Origin: Deinococcus terrestris
GTDB lineage: Bacteria > Deinococcota > Deinococci > Deinococcales > Deinococcaceae
Length of the DNA: 13,425 nt
Direction of reading: 5' to 3'
NCBI RefSeq assembly: GCF_009377345.1
Contig: NZ_WBSL01000024.1
Coordinates: 1 to 13,425, forward strand
The translations under genes were made by a program, and so were the position numbers. Under the pieces are notes generated by a model, which saw only the letters and a list, made by a program, of their open reading frames with translations, was not told where the DNA came from and did no database searches. Shown here piece by piece: positions 6,945 to 13,425 of the stretch. Numbering within the stretch: the stretch's first letter is position 1; each line of letters opens with the position of its first letter.

Positions 6945-8288
6945 TCACGGGTTCGGCCTGGGGGAAGTCTGCCCTCCTACACTGGGCTCCCCCATGAGCG
7001 TCACGGCTTCGGATCGGCGCAGGCTAAGCGCGATCAGCACCGCCAACAGTGGCAGAAAACCACTGAAAGCAGGATTGGGGTAGAACGTTTCCTGACTGAG
7101 CGTTGTCAGGGCCAGGCCTGCAAGCAGGTAGAGGGCGGGACAGCCGAAGGGGCTCCGCCAGAGGCCGCCAACCAACCGTACAAAGAGCAGGGTGTAGACG
7201 CTCAGACCGGCGAGACCAAGTTCAAAAAGGATCTGGAGGGCATTCATGTGGGCGTTCCCGCCCAACGCGATGGCACTGCCAAAGCCGCTCCCGATCAGTA
7301 ACCGCAGGGGATCTCTGAGCAATGCGGCCGCAAAGGTCTGCCATATGGAATCGCGCCCCGAGAGGTTGTTTGGATCACTCGCCTCCACCAGGGTGGACTG
7401 CCGCTCAATAAGGGCCTGGAAGGAAGAATCGAGGTGAAGGATCGGCAGCAGCAGCCAGGCCGCTACGCTGGAGCATAAGAGCCACACGGCCGCTCGGATC
7501 GGCATCCGGCGGTACTCCAACGCGAGCGTCAGGAGAGCTCCGGCGAGGCCAGCCCGCGAACCGGTGAGGAAACAGGCAATGAGCATCAGACCGGCGAGCA
7601 GCGCCGAGGACCGCCCACGCAGCATGATGGTCAAGCTATAGAGCGTCACGAGTTGCGCGGCCACGAACCCATGGTTGTAACCGACCATGCCAAGTCCAGG
7701 GTCCTGATGCAGGTAATACGCCTCCCAAGGCCCGGAAGCGGGGCGTCCACGCGGGAGAAATTCTCCTAGGGCATTAGAAATCGCCGGTGAGAAGAAGCTC
7801 CAGATGATGGTACCGCTCATGATCAGCAACCCCGCAAGTGCCCAGTGACCCCACCGGGTGAGGCGCTGGGTGCTGATTGGGAGGCGTGAGATAGCTGCAA
7901 ACAGCAACGTGATCTGGATAAGCTTGTAAACACCGAAGACGCCAAAACTGAGTTGGGCGGGCAAAGTGGGGTCACGGAAGACCACTAACAGGCCAAGAGC
8001 GAGGACTGACAACCCGGTACCGAGTACCAAGACGAATAAGACGCGGCGCTGCGCCTCAGTTTGAACTGGCGAACGGTAAAGCAAGCTCACGCTGATGATG
8101 AGCAGCAGCAGCAAGTCGGGGAGTGTCGGCCAAACGGCCCAGACCGGCCCGAACGCGACGAGCGGCAGGGCGAAACACTGGGCCAGCAGGTAAGGACCAA
8201 CCAGGAGGGCCACGAGACGCTCCAGCCTTTGGGCGCCGTTCCGCGGGGTGCGTTCGTTCTGAAGCGAGACGGTGGGAGCGCTGGTCAC
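6945..8288 (-). CDS. O-antigen polymerase/ligase-like membrane protein (Wzy role)
   Basis: A polytopic protein of 447 residues with about 10-12 predicted membrane helices, resembling the Wzy/WaaL (O-antigen ligase) superfamily. Its likely job is joining flipped repeat units on the outer face of the cytoplasmic membrane. The most telling segment is CFLTGSRAGLAGALL (about 239-253), which matches the TGSRxG signature. It is followed by a large extracytoplasmic loop (about 283-345, with NNLSGRDSIWQ) and NAHMNALQILFELGLAGL (about 345-362), the usual H/N element and following helix. The start is taken as GTG at 8288 because it overlaps the TGA of the preceding glycosyltransferase (GTGA) and GAAGGT lies about 10 bases upstream. 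A longer frame runs 36 codons into the preceding gene and is rejected. Polymerase is favoured over ligase because a flippase and a Wzz-like gene are present, but sequence alone cannot separate them. Confidence 0.85.
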   Translation of the reverse strand: MTSAPTVSLQNERTPRNGAQRLERLVALLVGPYLLAQCFALPLVAFGPVWAVWPTLPDLLLLLIISVSLLYRSPVQTEAQRRVLFVLVLGTGLSVLALGLLVVFRDPTLPAQLSFGVFGVYKLIQITLLFAAISRLPISTQRLTRWGHWALAGLLIMSGTIIWSFFSPAISNALGEFLPRGRPASGPWEAYYLHQDPGLGMVGYNHGFVAAQLVTLYSLTIMLRGRSSALLAGLMLIACFLTGSRAGLAGALLTLALEYRRMPIRAAVWLLCSSVAAWLLLPILHLDSSFQALIERQSTLVEASDPNNLSGRDSIWQTFAAALLRDPLRLLIGSGFGSAIALGGNAHMNALQILFELGLAGLSVYTLLFVRLVGGLWRSPFGCPALYLLAGLALTTLSQETFYPNPAFSGFLPLLAVLIALSLRRSEAVTLMGEPSVGGQTSPRPNP

Positions 8289-9406
8289 GCGCGGTAGACC
8301 TTCAGCAGGCTCTGAATATTCGTCCGCACATCGAAAGCGCTGCCGTCGCCCGGCCTCCGTCCTGCCGCCAACGCCTGATTGAGAGCGTCTACCCACACGG
8401 AGAGGTCATCCGTGAGGAATGGAGTACGGTAGAAGGCTCCCGGCAGTCGACTGGCTGGCGTAAGCTGACCAGCGATGACACAAGGCAGGCCAACCACCTG
8501 CGCTTCTACGAGTGCCAAAGCCAACCCCTCATAGAGGGAGGGCAGGATAAAGACATCTGCCGCGTGGAGCAGTCGGGGTACGTCCGGCCGCGAGCCAAGA
8601 AGATGCACCCGTTCTGTCAGTCCCCGCTCCGCCCGGCGGCGCTCAATGTGCTTACGCTCAGGCCCCTCACCGGCGAGCAGAAGTTGGCCGCGGCCATGAT
8701 GGGCCAGAAACGCCGCAAAGACATCAAGCAGAAAAAGATGATTTTTCGCCTTGTCCAAACGTCCCACACTCAGTAGCACCGGTTCGTCGGTGGGCAGTCC
8801 CAGTTCCCGCAAGGTCTCATCCCGAGCAGAAAGCGTACGTAGTGCGCTGAGATCCAGACCAAGGCGTTCAATGGTCACGCCGCGCCGCATCCAGCCGTCC
8901 CCGTAAAGGGCCGCGGCAGCTTCCGGACTGACCGCCATTTTACGGTTGGCACTGCGCAAGATCAGCTGGCGCGCTGCGGCATGGTAAACGTGACGGAGCC
9001 GTGAAGCTTGGCGGTCAAGCGAGCGGCTATCGATATGCGAAGTGATCGCCCGCACGGGAACTTCGGCCTGCCGCGCCGCAAGCAGTGGCCACCCGGAGAA
9101 GAAGTGGAGATGGCTGTGTACCGCGTCATACGGACCGTATGCGCGTAGCAGTCCGAGCAACTTGGAACGGTAAGATAAGGGGGAAGCGGGCGGGAGACGC
9201 AGCAGCCGTGCGCCCAGGCTGCGAATCTCCTCGTCATAGGCGGCGGGCTGCTCTGCAGTAGTGAGTAGATCAAGGGCAAGGACCCGTCGGTCAGCGTGGC
9301 GCAGCAGCGTCATCAGCCAGGACTCGACACCCCCCCGGTTCATGGGCCCCACGAGATGCAGCGCCCGCACAGGCCGGTCTGGGTCACGCGTCACACCCAT
9401 GCTCAT
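8285..9406 (-). CDS. Glycosyltransferase, family 4, EpsF-like
   Basis: A 373-residue GT-B glycosyltransferase that resembles the EpsF group of exopolysaccharide enzymes. The N-terminal domain has ALHLVGPMNRGGVESWLMTL (15-34), containing the GGxE loop, then YDEEIRSLGARLLRLPP (57-73) and AVHSHLHFFSGW (95-106), all typical of EpsF-type proteins. The donor domain has LLSVGRLDKAKNHLFLL (211-227; R216 and K221) and E-x7-E as E293 and E301 in YEGLALALVEAQVVGLP. Its ATG at 9406 overlaps the flippase stop (ATGA), and its own TGA overlaps the polymerase GTG, so the three genes are translationally coupled. There is no strong Shine-Dalgarno, consistent with coupling. A second ATG two codons in (9400) is an alternative start. 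The donor sugar is unknown. Confidence 0.92.
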   Translation of the reverse strand: MSMGVTRDPDRPVRALHLVGPMNRGGVESWLMTLLRHADRRVLALDLLTTAEQPAAYDEEIRSLGARLLRLPPASPLSYRSKLLGLLRAYGPYDAVHSHLHFFSGWPLLAARQAEVPVRAITSHIDSRSLDRQASRLRHVYHAAARQLILRSANRKMAVSPEAAAALYGDGWMRRGVTIERLGLDLSALRTLSARDETLRELGLPTDEPVLLSVGRLDKAKNHLFLLDVFAAFLAHHGRGQLLLAGEGPERKHIERRRAERGLTERVHLLGSRPDVPRLLHAADVFILPSLYEGLALALVEAQVVGLPCVIAGQLTPASRLPGAFYRTPFLTDDLSVWVDALNQALAAGRRPGDGSAFDVRTNIQSLLKVYRA

Positions 9407-10671
9407 GTTTCAGACTGCTGATCCGCTGGGACGAAATCAACCCTCATGGCTTTCATGATAATGGCTGCACTGCCTACAAGTTGCGCGGTAAAAGCGCCGA
9501 GATTGGCATAGGCTGCCCCCATCAGACCATAGCGGGGGATCCACAGCTCACAAAGCGCGTAGAGGAGCAGGGTGACGCCAGCAAACAGGGGCAGTTGCTC
9601 CCCGAAGCGCCGCGCACCTGTCATGGCGAAGCCCAAAGCTGAGGCAACGTATCCAGCGGTTCCAGCCCCCAGCAACCATAGAAAGAGTGCATGGTGGGCA
9701 GCGTACTCCTCTCCAAAAAGCAGCCGCAGCGCCCAGGGGCCGATAGACCAGCCTGCGAGCAGGCTCAGGAGCCCGACGCCCAGCGACAGCAGCATAAACC
9801 GAGCGGTCAGTCCCAGGAAGCCTGCGCGGTCTCCTTGCGCGAAACGCAGGGCGAACTGGGTGGTCAACGCCGTTCCGACAGCGCCGATGACCACACCGCC
9901 AACGATGTACCCGTAACTCAGGGCCGAGTAAATGCCTTGGGCCTCGCTTCCAAGCTCATGCTCGACGGCAATGCGAGCGATGTTGGCGCTCAGGGACACC
10001 AAACCGGCCACGACACCGAGCGGCCACACCATTCGCACGAGCTGCTGTAGGTCGGGCCACCTCAACAGGCCTATGGGGGGTAGAAAGGGGCGTCCGCGGC
10101 GCAGGTCATATCCAAGAAGTGTCAACAAGTTGACCAGTGTCACCCCAGCGGCAGCCACCGCCAGGTCGCGGGTCAGGGCAAAAAGCCCCAGGGGGAGCGC
10201 AGTGTTCAGTAGGCCCCGAATCAGCACTCCCTGCGCGATCCAGTCGAGATGTCCGTGGCGCTGAAGCTGGGCATAAATGAGTTCGCTCAAGCCCTCGAAC
10301 AGCTTGGCGACCGCCAACGCGAAGATCACCCACCATTCGCCTCTATTCCAGAAGACGGCAGCCACAAGTGTGAGGGCGGCTGCGAGCGAGAGTGCACGCA
10401 ACGTCGCGTAGGTGCCGAAGCTAAATGCGTCCTTGACGTCCGTCACCATGACGTTGCGCAGTTGCAGGCCCAACCACAGAAAAATAGGCCCTGTTACCCC
10501 CAGTGCATAGGCATACTGACCAACGACTCGGGGACTCGACCAGTGGGCCAGCGCCGAGATCAACGCGAACTGTGCCAGGTTGGAAACCAATGAGGCTGCG
10601 AAGGTCCAACCCACATCGCTTCGCAGGCGCTGAGGCGCCGAGTCCGGCCACACTCTGTTTGTGTCTGCCAT
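9403..10671 (-). CDS. Polysaccharide flippase, Wzx-like (MOP superfamily)
   Basis: A 422-residue polytopic protein with about 12 predicted helices, resembling the polysaccharide-transporter branch of the MOP flippase superfamily. It would move lipid-linked repeat units across the cytoplasmic membrane for polymerisation. Supporting segments are the N-terminal WTFAASLVSNLAQFALISAL (22-41) followed by SPRVVGQYAYALGVTGPIF, the paired charged and aromatic helices around EGLSELIYAQLQRHG, a mid-protein ANIARIAVEHELGSEAQGIY, and the late RLLFGEEYAAH before a helix pair. This order of VGxYA and LGxxxxGxY elements is characteristic. It is the first gene of the minus-strand unit and overlaps the next gene by 4 bases. 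No Shine-Dalgarno is evident ahead of ATG 10671, so a leaderless or unusual start is possible. It diverges from the riboswitch-controlled lipoprotein gene. Confidence 0.88.
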   Translation of the reverse strand: MADTNRVWPDSAPQRLRSDVGWTFAASLVSNLAQFALISALAHWSSPRVVGQYAYALGVTGPIFLWLGLQLRNVMVTDVKDAFSFGTYATLRALSLAAALTLVAAVFWNRGEWWVIFALAVAKLFEGLSELIYAQLQRHGHLDWIAQGVLIRGLLNTALPLGLFALTRDLAVAAAGVTLVNLLTLLGYDLRRGRPFLPPIGLLRWPDLQQLVRMVWPLGVVAGLVSLSANIARIAVEHELGSEAQGIYSALSYGYIVGGVVIGAVGTALTTQFALRFAQGDRAGFLGLTARFMLLSLGVGLLSLLAGWSIGPWALRLLFGEEYAAHHALFLWLLGAGTAGYVASALGFAMTGARRFGEQLPLFAGVTLLLYALCELWIPRYGLMGAAYANLGAFTAQLVGSAAIIMKAMRVDFVPADQQSET

Positions 10672-10814
10672 GCAAGTTCAGGGGCCAACCTAGCACGTCC
10701 AACGGGGGCGGCTGTAGTCACACTTCTCAGTCATAAAACTGTGAGGTCGGTGCGATAGATTGGGCGCATGAAGAGTTTGTAAAGCTCACTGAGCGCCGCT
10801 ACGTCCCCTAAACC
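10672..10814. promoter_or_regulatory. Divergent intergenic regulatory region
   Basis: A gene-free stretch between the flippase start and the riboswitch. It must hold the promoter for the minus-strand polysaccharide operon and the promoter for the riboswitch transcript. I see candidate boxes (TTTACA-like on the minus strand around 10777-10784, TTGTAA on the plus strand around 10777-10782) but no convincing -35/-10 pair on either strand, so I do not assign start sites. A GGCGC/GCGCC inverted pair spans 10763-10797. Confidence 0.5.
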
Positions 10815-10890
10815 GACAAAGGCAAAGCCTCCGCGAGGAGGTGACGCAAAGCCACAGAACTCATCTCGATGAGTCCGCTGGGTTACCGAA
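10815..10890 (+). ncRNA. Cyclic di-GMP-I (GEMM) riboswitch
   Basis: Sequence and fold match the class I c-di-GMP riboswitch aptamer. AAAGGCAAA (10818-10826) is followed by a hairpin, CCTCC (10828-10832) paired with GGAGG (10837-10841) around the GNRA loop GCGA. Next come the invariant GACGCAAAGCC (10843-10853) and a second hairpin, ACTCAT (10859-10864) paired with ATGAGT (10869-10874). It closes with GCTGGGTTACCGA (10877-10889), the conserved 3' strand. Order, spacing and the GNRA tetraloop all agree with the family, in which the bound dinucleotide sits at the junction of the helices. It lies in the leader of the lipoprotein gene, with the ribosome-binding site starting only a few bases after the aptamer, which suggests control of translation. 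Whether c-di-GMP turns the gene on or off is not evident. Confidence 0.95.
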
Positions 10891-10892
10891 AG

Positions 10893-10897
10893 TAGGA
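10893..10897 (+). promoter_or_regulatory. Ribosome-binding site of the lipoprotein gene, next to the riboswitch
   Basis: TAGGA lies three bases before the GTG at 10901 and three bases after the conserved 3' strand of the aptamer. It supports GTG 10901 as the start. CCTA at 10807-10810, on the 5' side of the aptamer, could pair with TAGG at 10893-10896 when the aptamer helix closes, hiding the site. That pairing is inference. Confidence 0.55.
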
Positions 10898-10900
10898 ACT

Positions 10901-12160
10901 GTGAGAAACAACAAAATGTGTGCCCTCGCGCTGGCTCTGTTGCTCAGCGCCTGTTCTCAGACGCCGGTGGTGCGTCCTGACATGACTTCGACTCCTCCCA
11001 CGTCGGGCACAGCCAACGATCCGGCGGAAGTGTCGGCCGAGGTGCTTGCCACTCCTGACGAGGTGAGCACCGTCCAAGACACGCTCGCCACCTATCAGAC
11101 GCGTCCCCTGCGCCCCAGCCTGCTTAGCAACGCTGTCAGCATTGATCCGGGGGGCACGCTCAGCGTAGCCGGGGAGAGCATGTTCCCCATGGGCTTTTAT
11201 CATGTGTCTTGGGCCGGCACAGCCACACGCCGCCTCAAAGACATGAATGACATCGCTGCAATGGGATTTAACAGCATGACAGTTGCCATGCTCGATGCTG
11301 TAGACGACATTGGCCCTATGCGTAAGCTTGTGCAAGCAGCTCATGCCAAAGGTATGAAGCTTATCATACAAGACGTGAACAGCCAATCTGTGGCAGCCCT
11401 CCGAAATGAACCTGGAATTCTGGGTTGGAAGGTCGCTGACGACTGCCAGATCAACTATACCCCGGAACAAGTTGCGGCACGTGCTCAAGTGATCAAACAA
11501 CTCGACCCGACTCGGCTGACTTACGCGAGCCTTGGCGTCAGTTTCTCAGACCCACGCAGTGCGTACTTCGGTACAACGGACGCTACGGGCAACCAAATCT
11601 ACCCAATTGGTGGTGGCGATGGCCTCAGTGCCGTCTACCGGGCCATGAAAATTACGGTCCGCGAAGCGCTGCAAAAGGGCGTTATGCCGATCGGCAACGT
11701 CCAGAGCTTCCGTTGGAGCGGCCAGCGGATGCCGACCAACGCTGAGGTGTACAACATGACCTCGCAAGCACTGGGTGCTGGGGTCAAGGGCATCATGTAC
11801 TACACCTATCTTGACGACAGCAATGACTTGAGCCCCCAAACCAGCCTGCGCACTGAGCTGAAAAAGGTGGCGGGGGAAGTGAAGCAACTCACCCCCATCC
11901 TTTTACACGGGGAGCGCCGGGAACTTCTCCTCAGTGACACCATGCACGTGGTGCAGTGGACCTACGAAGGCAAACGTTACCTTCAGGTCATTAATGTCGC
12001 TTACAAATCGATCACGGCGCAATTTAAGCTGCCTGAACGGGGTAAAGCCGCCCTCCCAGTTTTCGCCAACCGTCCTACTGGGCTCAAGCTCCAGACCGAC
12101 GGACTTACCGTCCGGGGCAATATGGGTGCTCTGGCCGTGCACTGGTACCAAGTTCAGTAA
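10901..12160 (+). CDS. Lipoprotein with a glycosidase-like (TIM-barrel) domain, under c-di-GMP riboswitch control
   Basis: A 419-residue exported protein with a lipoprotein signal peptide: charged start (VRNNK), hydrophobic core, lipobox LSAC with Cys18. A Thr/Pro/Ala-rich linker follows (about 19-75). The central domain (about 80-330) reads like a glycoside-hydrolase TIM barrel: MFPMGFYHVSW, AAMGFNSMTVAML, HAKGMKLIIQDVN, ILGWKVADDCQINYTPEQV (D180 and D181 where related barrels carry an acidic residue), NVQSFRWSG and GIMYYTYLDDSND. A short beta-rich C-terminal part, starting near HGERRELL, is common in such enzymes. I cannot name a GH family, and activity is inferred. The start is GTG 10901; an earlier in-frame GTG at 10841 lies inside the riboswitch core and is rejected. 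Its divergence from the Wzx/Wzy operon suggests it cuts, releases or remodels the exported polysaccharide. The catalytic pair is not certain, so a non-enzymatic sugar-binding role remains possible. Confidence 0.85.
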   Translation: MRNNKMCALALALLLSACSQTPVVRPDMTSTPPTSGTANDPAEVSAEVLATPDEVSTVQDTLATYQTRPLRPSLLSNAVSIDPGGTLSVAGESMFPMGFYHVSWAGTATRRLKDMNDIAAMGFNSMTVAMLDAVDDIGPMRKLVQAAHAKGMKLIIQDVNSQSVAALRNEPGILGWKVADDCQINYTPEQVAARAQVIKQLDPTRLTYASLGVSFSDPRSAYFGTTDATGNQIYPIGGGDGLSAVYRAMKITVREALQKGVMPIGNVQSFRWSGQRMPTNAEVYNMTSQALGAGVKGIMYYTYLDDSNDLSPQTSLRTELKKVAGEVKQLTPILLHGERRELLLSDTMHVVQWTYEGKRYLQVINVAYKSITAQFKLPERGKAALPVFANRPTGLKLQTDGLTVRGNMGALAVHWYQVQ

Positions 12161-12164
12161 AAAC

Positions 12165-13299
12165 ACGTCGTTTAGGGCCAATGCCAGGAGGTTAAGCGGG
12201 GCTGGGTCTGGGCTTCTTCCGGTAATTGGACATTTTGACTTTCACGACGCGCGGCTGGTGTCTTCGTCGGCGTTCTGGGAGAAGAAGGAGTTCAAGGTCG
12301 GCGGTCAAGTGCTCCAGTTGCTGCGGGACGCGTCCCGCAGCAACGACCCAAGCCGAAAGCCAGAAGTTCCGCATCAACAACAAGGCCAGACGGTACGACA
12401 CGCGCAGCGGACTGACATCCAGGCGCTGCGCGATCTTCACCATCTTTGAGCGGACCAAGTTGTACACAATCAGCAGCCCATACAGTTCTTGTTGTATGCG
12501 TTCGGGCGAACGGGATCGTAACGCCTCCTCACGTTCCAGGGTGTGCGTCTTCAGTTCGTCGAAGCCAAGTTCCACTTCCCAACGTTGGTGGTAGAGCTTC
12601 ACCAGTTCACGTGCTGGGTATCGAAGAGGATCGAGCAAGGACGTGATCAGGTACTGCCTGGAGAATCCTGGGCGGCGGTAGAAGATCACCCGAACCCGCA
12701 TGGTGGCAGGCAGACCCGGGTTGACCTTGCGGGCCGGAGGAGAGAAGTTCACATCCACTTCGAGGTCGCTGGCCCGGTGAGTGTGGACGACCTGCCACGT
12801 CAGGTTTTTCTTTCCTCGTAACAACCAGAATCGGCCGGGGTGTTGGCTGAACTCGAATAGGCGTCTCCAGCAGGCAAAACCACGATCCATGATCAGCAGA
12901 CTCTGTTCCGGTAACACGGGGAACAGCTCGTCGGCCAGCGAGAGTTCACTCTGCTGATACGTGCCTAACCGTACCGCCCGGAGCAGATGGGAGCCGAGAT
13001 GCATGAGGGCGACCAAACGGCACTGTGGATACGCACCCTCACCACGGGTACCGCTGGAAGGAGAACCGAAGAATCTTCGGTTCTCCGGTGAGTCAGGGAC
13101 GGGAAAAATCGTGCCATCAAGGCCAAACAGTTGTAAGCCTCGCCAAACTTCCGCTGGGCTCCGTCGTACAGCTTCATGTTCTGCCAGCAGTTCAAACAAC
13201 CGTTGCAGAGGAGCTACGCCAAGCCGGTCACGCGCTTCTGTGACCGAAGTCGACTTGATGCTCCCCGTATCCGGGAGCACGAGATGCAGGTGATCGCAC
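12165..13299 (-). mobile_element. IS4-family element, truncated at its 5' end by an IS3 copy
   Basis: This element carries the transposase at 12192-13298. Its downstream end lies within the roughly 30 bases between the lipoprotein stop and the transposase stop, but I could not define a terminal repeat there. Its upstream end was cut off at 13299/13300 by the right end of IS3 copy 3, so the other terminal repeat is missing and it should be immobile by itself. Confidence 0.7.
12192..13298 (-). pseudogene. IS4-family transposase, N-terminus lost
   Basis: About 368 residues of an IS4-family DDE transposase. All catalytic elements are present: the first Asp in GLDGTIFPVPDS (about residue 61 of the fragment), the second in LLIMDRGFACW (about 138), and the Glu within a perfect YREK signature, Y-HQ-R-WEV-E-LGFDEL-K (about 236-250). 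The recognisable STSVTEARDRLGVAPLQRL near the start is usually preceded by roughly 70-80 more residues, which are missing. The open frame does continue upstream to 13418, but those codons are an out-of-frame reading of the IS3 end and are not real. The intact catalytic domain with a missing N-terminus suggests a recent break. A stray chimeric product starting inside the IS3 end cannot be excluded. Confidence 0.82.
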
Positions 13300-13425
13300 G
13301 GTACTGCTCCAGGAAATCCTTCAAGCAGCGTTGCGAGACTTCGCCGCTTCCAGCAGCTTAGCCCAGGGGCAGGCGTACCCCAGAGCTGAGTGAAGCCGGA
13401 CCTGGTTGTACCAGTCACGAAATTT
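13300..13425 (-). mobile_element. IS3-family element, right end (copy 3)
   Basis: Minus-strand right end of an IS3-family element whose body lies beyond the window. The terminal repeat begins at 13300 (ggtactgctccagg on the plus strand), directly inside the IS4 transposase gene. It is the inverted counterpart of copy 1 at 1-127; I count about 14 mismatches over 126 aligned bases, so they are isoforms and not identical copies. Together the two right ends point inward and bracket the locus. Confidence 0.8.
13321..13425 (-). CDS. IS3-family transposase OrfB, C-terminal fragment (runs off the window end)
   Basis: The last 34 residues and stop codon of an orfB transposase on the minus strand. It reads KFRDWYNQVRLHSALGY, then ACPWAKLLEAAKSRNAA, differing by only a few residues from the fragment at 2-106. 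It belongs to the rve-type DDE integrases, but the catalytic residues would lie outside the window. Confidence 0.8.
   Translation of the reverse strand, partial: KFRDWYNQVRLHSALGYACPWAKLLEAAKSRNAA

Noticed and set aside
8123..8776. Long plus-strand open frame (217 codons) opposite the polymerase and EpsF-like genes
   Set aside because: Arg/Pro/Gln-rich composition typical of antisense reading of GC-rich genes; the opposite strand has clear families.
10841..10900. Upstream in-frame GTG that would extend the lipoprotein by 20 codons
   Set aside because: It lies inside the riboswitch core and would bury the lipoprotein signal peptide; GTG 10901 has a ribosome-binding site and gives a proper signal sequence.
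10883..11500. Long minus-strand open frame (205 codons) opposite the lipoprotein gene
   Set aside because: No recognisable domain, His/Arg-rich, and covered by a convincing gene and riboswitch on the other strand.
1..13425. tRNA, rRNA, CRISPR array, toxin-antitoxin or phage genes
   Set aside because: Looked for on both strands; no tRNA/rRNA-like sequence, no regularly spaced repeats and no small gene pairs of that type were seen.

Overview
The window looks like a Deinococcus (or close relative) chromosome or megaplasmid segment. The base composition is GC-rich, promoters with a -10 box a few bases before ATG suggest leaderless starts, and IS3- and IS4-family remnants surround a surface-polysaccharide locus. 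The genus is inferred from these features and from general protein resemblance; no marker gene is present.

Layout. 1-127: right end of an IS3-family element reading inward (+). 128-739: 5' half of a second IS3-family copy (-), broken by the first. 734-1175: decayed IS4-family transposase remnant (+). 1179-2000: unassigned six-helix membrane protein (-), in a stretch visibly more AT-rich than its surroundings. 2185-3357: GT-B glycosyltransferase (+), probably leaderless. 3381-10671: six minus-strand polysaccharide genes. In transcription order these are a Wzx-like flippase, an EpsF-like glycosyltransferase, a Wzy/O-antigen-ligase-like polymerase (these three overlap by 4 nt at each junction), then a second GT4 glycosyltransferase, a Wzz-like chain-length protein and a GalE-type epimerase. 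10672-10814: divergent regulatory region. 10815-10890: a very convincing class I cyclic-di-GMP (GEMM) riboswitch directly ahead of 10901-12160, a lipoprotein with a likely TIM-barrel, glycosidase-like fold. 12192-13298: IS4-family transposase missing its N-terminus. 13300-13425: right end of a third IS3-family copy, on the minus strand.

How the genes may work together. The minus-strand genes supply a nucleotide-sugar epimerase, two glycosyltransferases, a flippase, a polymerase and a chain-length regulator, which is most of a Wzx/Wzy-dependent polysaccharide pathway. The plus-strand glycosyltransferase probably adds another sugar. No initiating phosphoglycosyltransferase, BY-kinase or outer-membrane exporter is visible, so those must lie elsewhere. 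The riboswitch-controlled lipoprotein is divergent from the pathway and is well placed to trim, release or modify the polymer in response to c-di-GMP.

The most notable points are the riboswitch-controlled lipoprotein facing the polysaccharide operon, and the inverted IS3 right ends (1-127 and 13300-13425) that bracket the whole ~13.2 kb locus like a composite mobile island. The two ends are only about 89% identical, so recent mobilisation by this exact pair is not shown.
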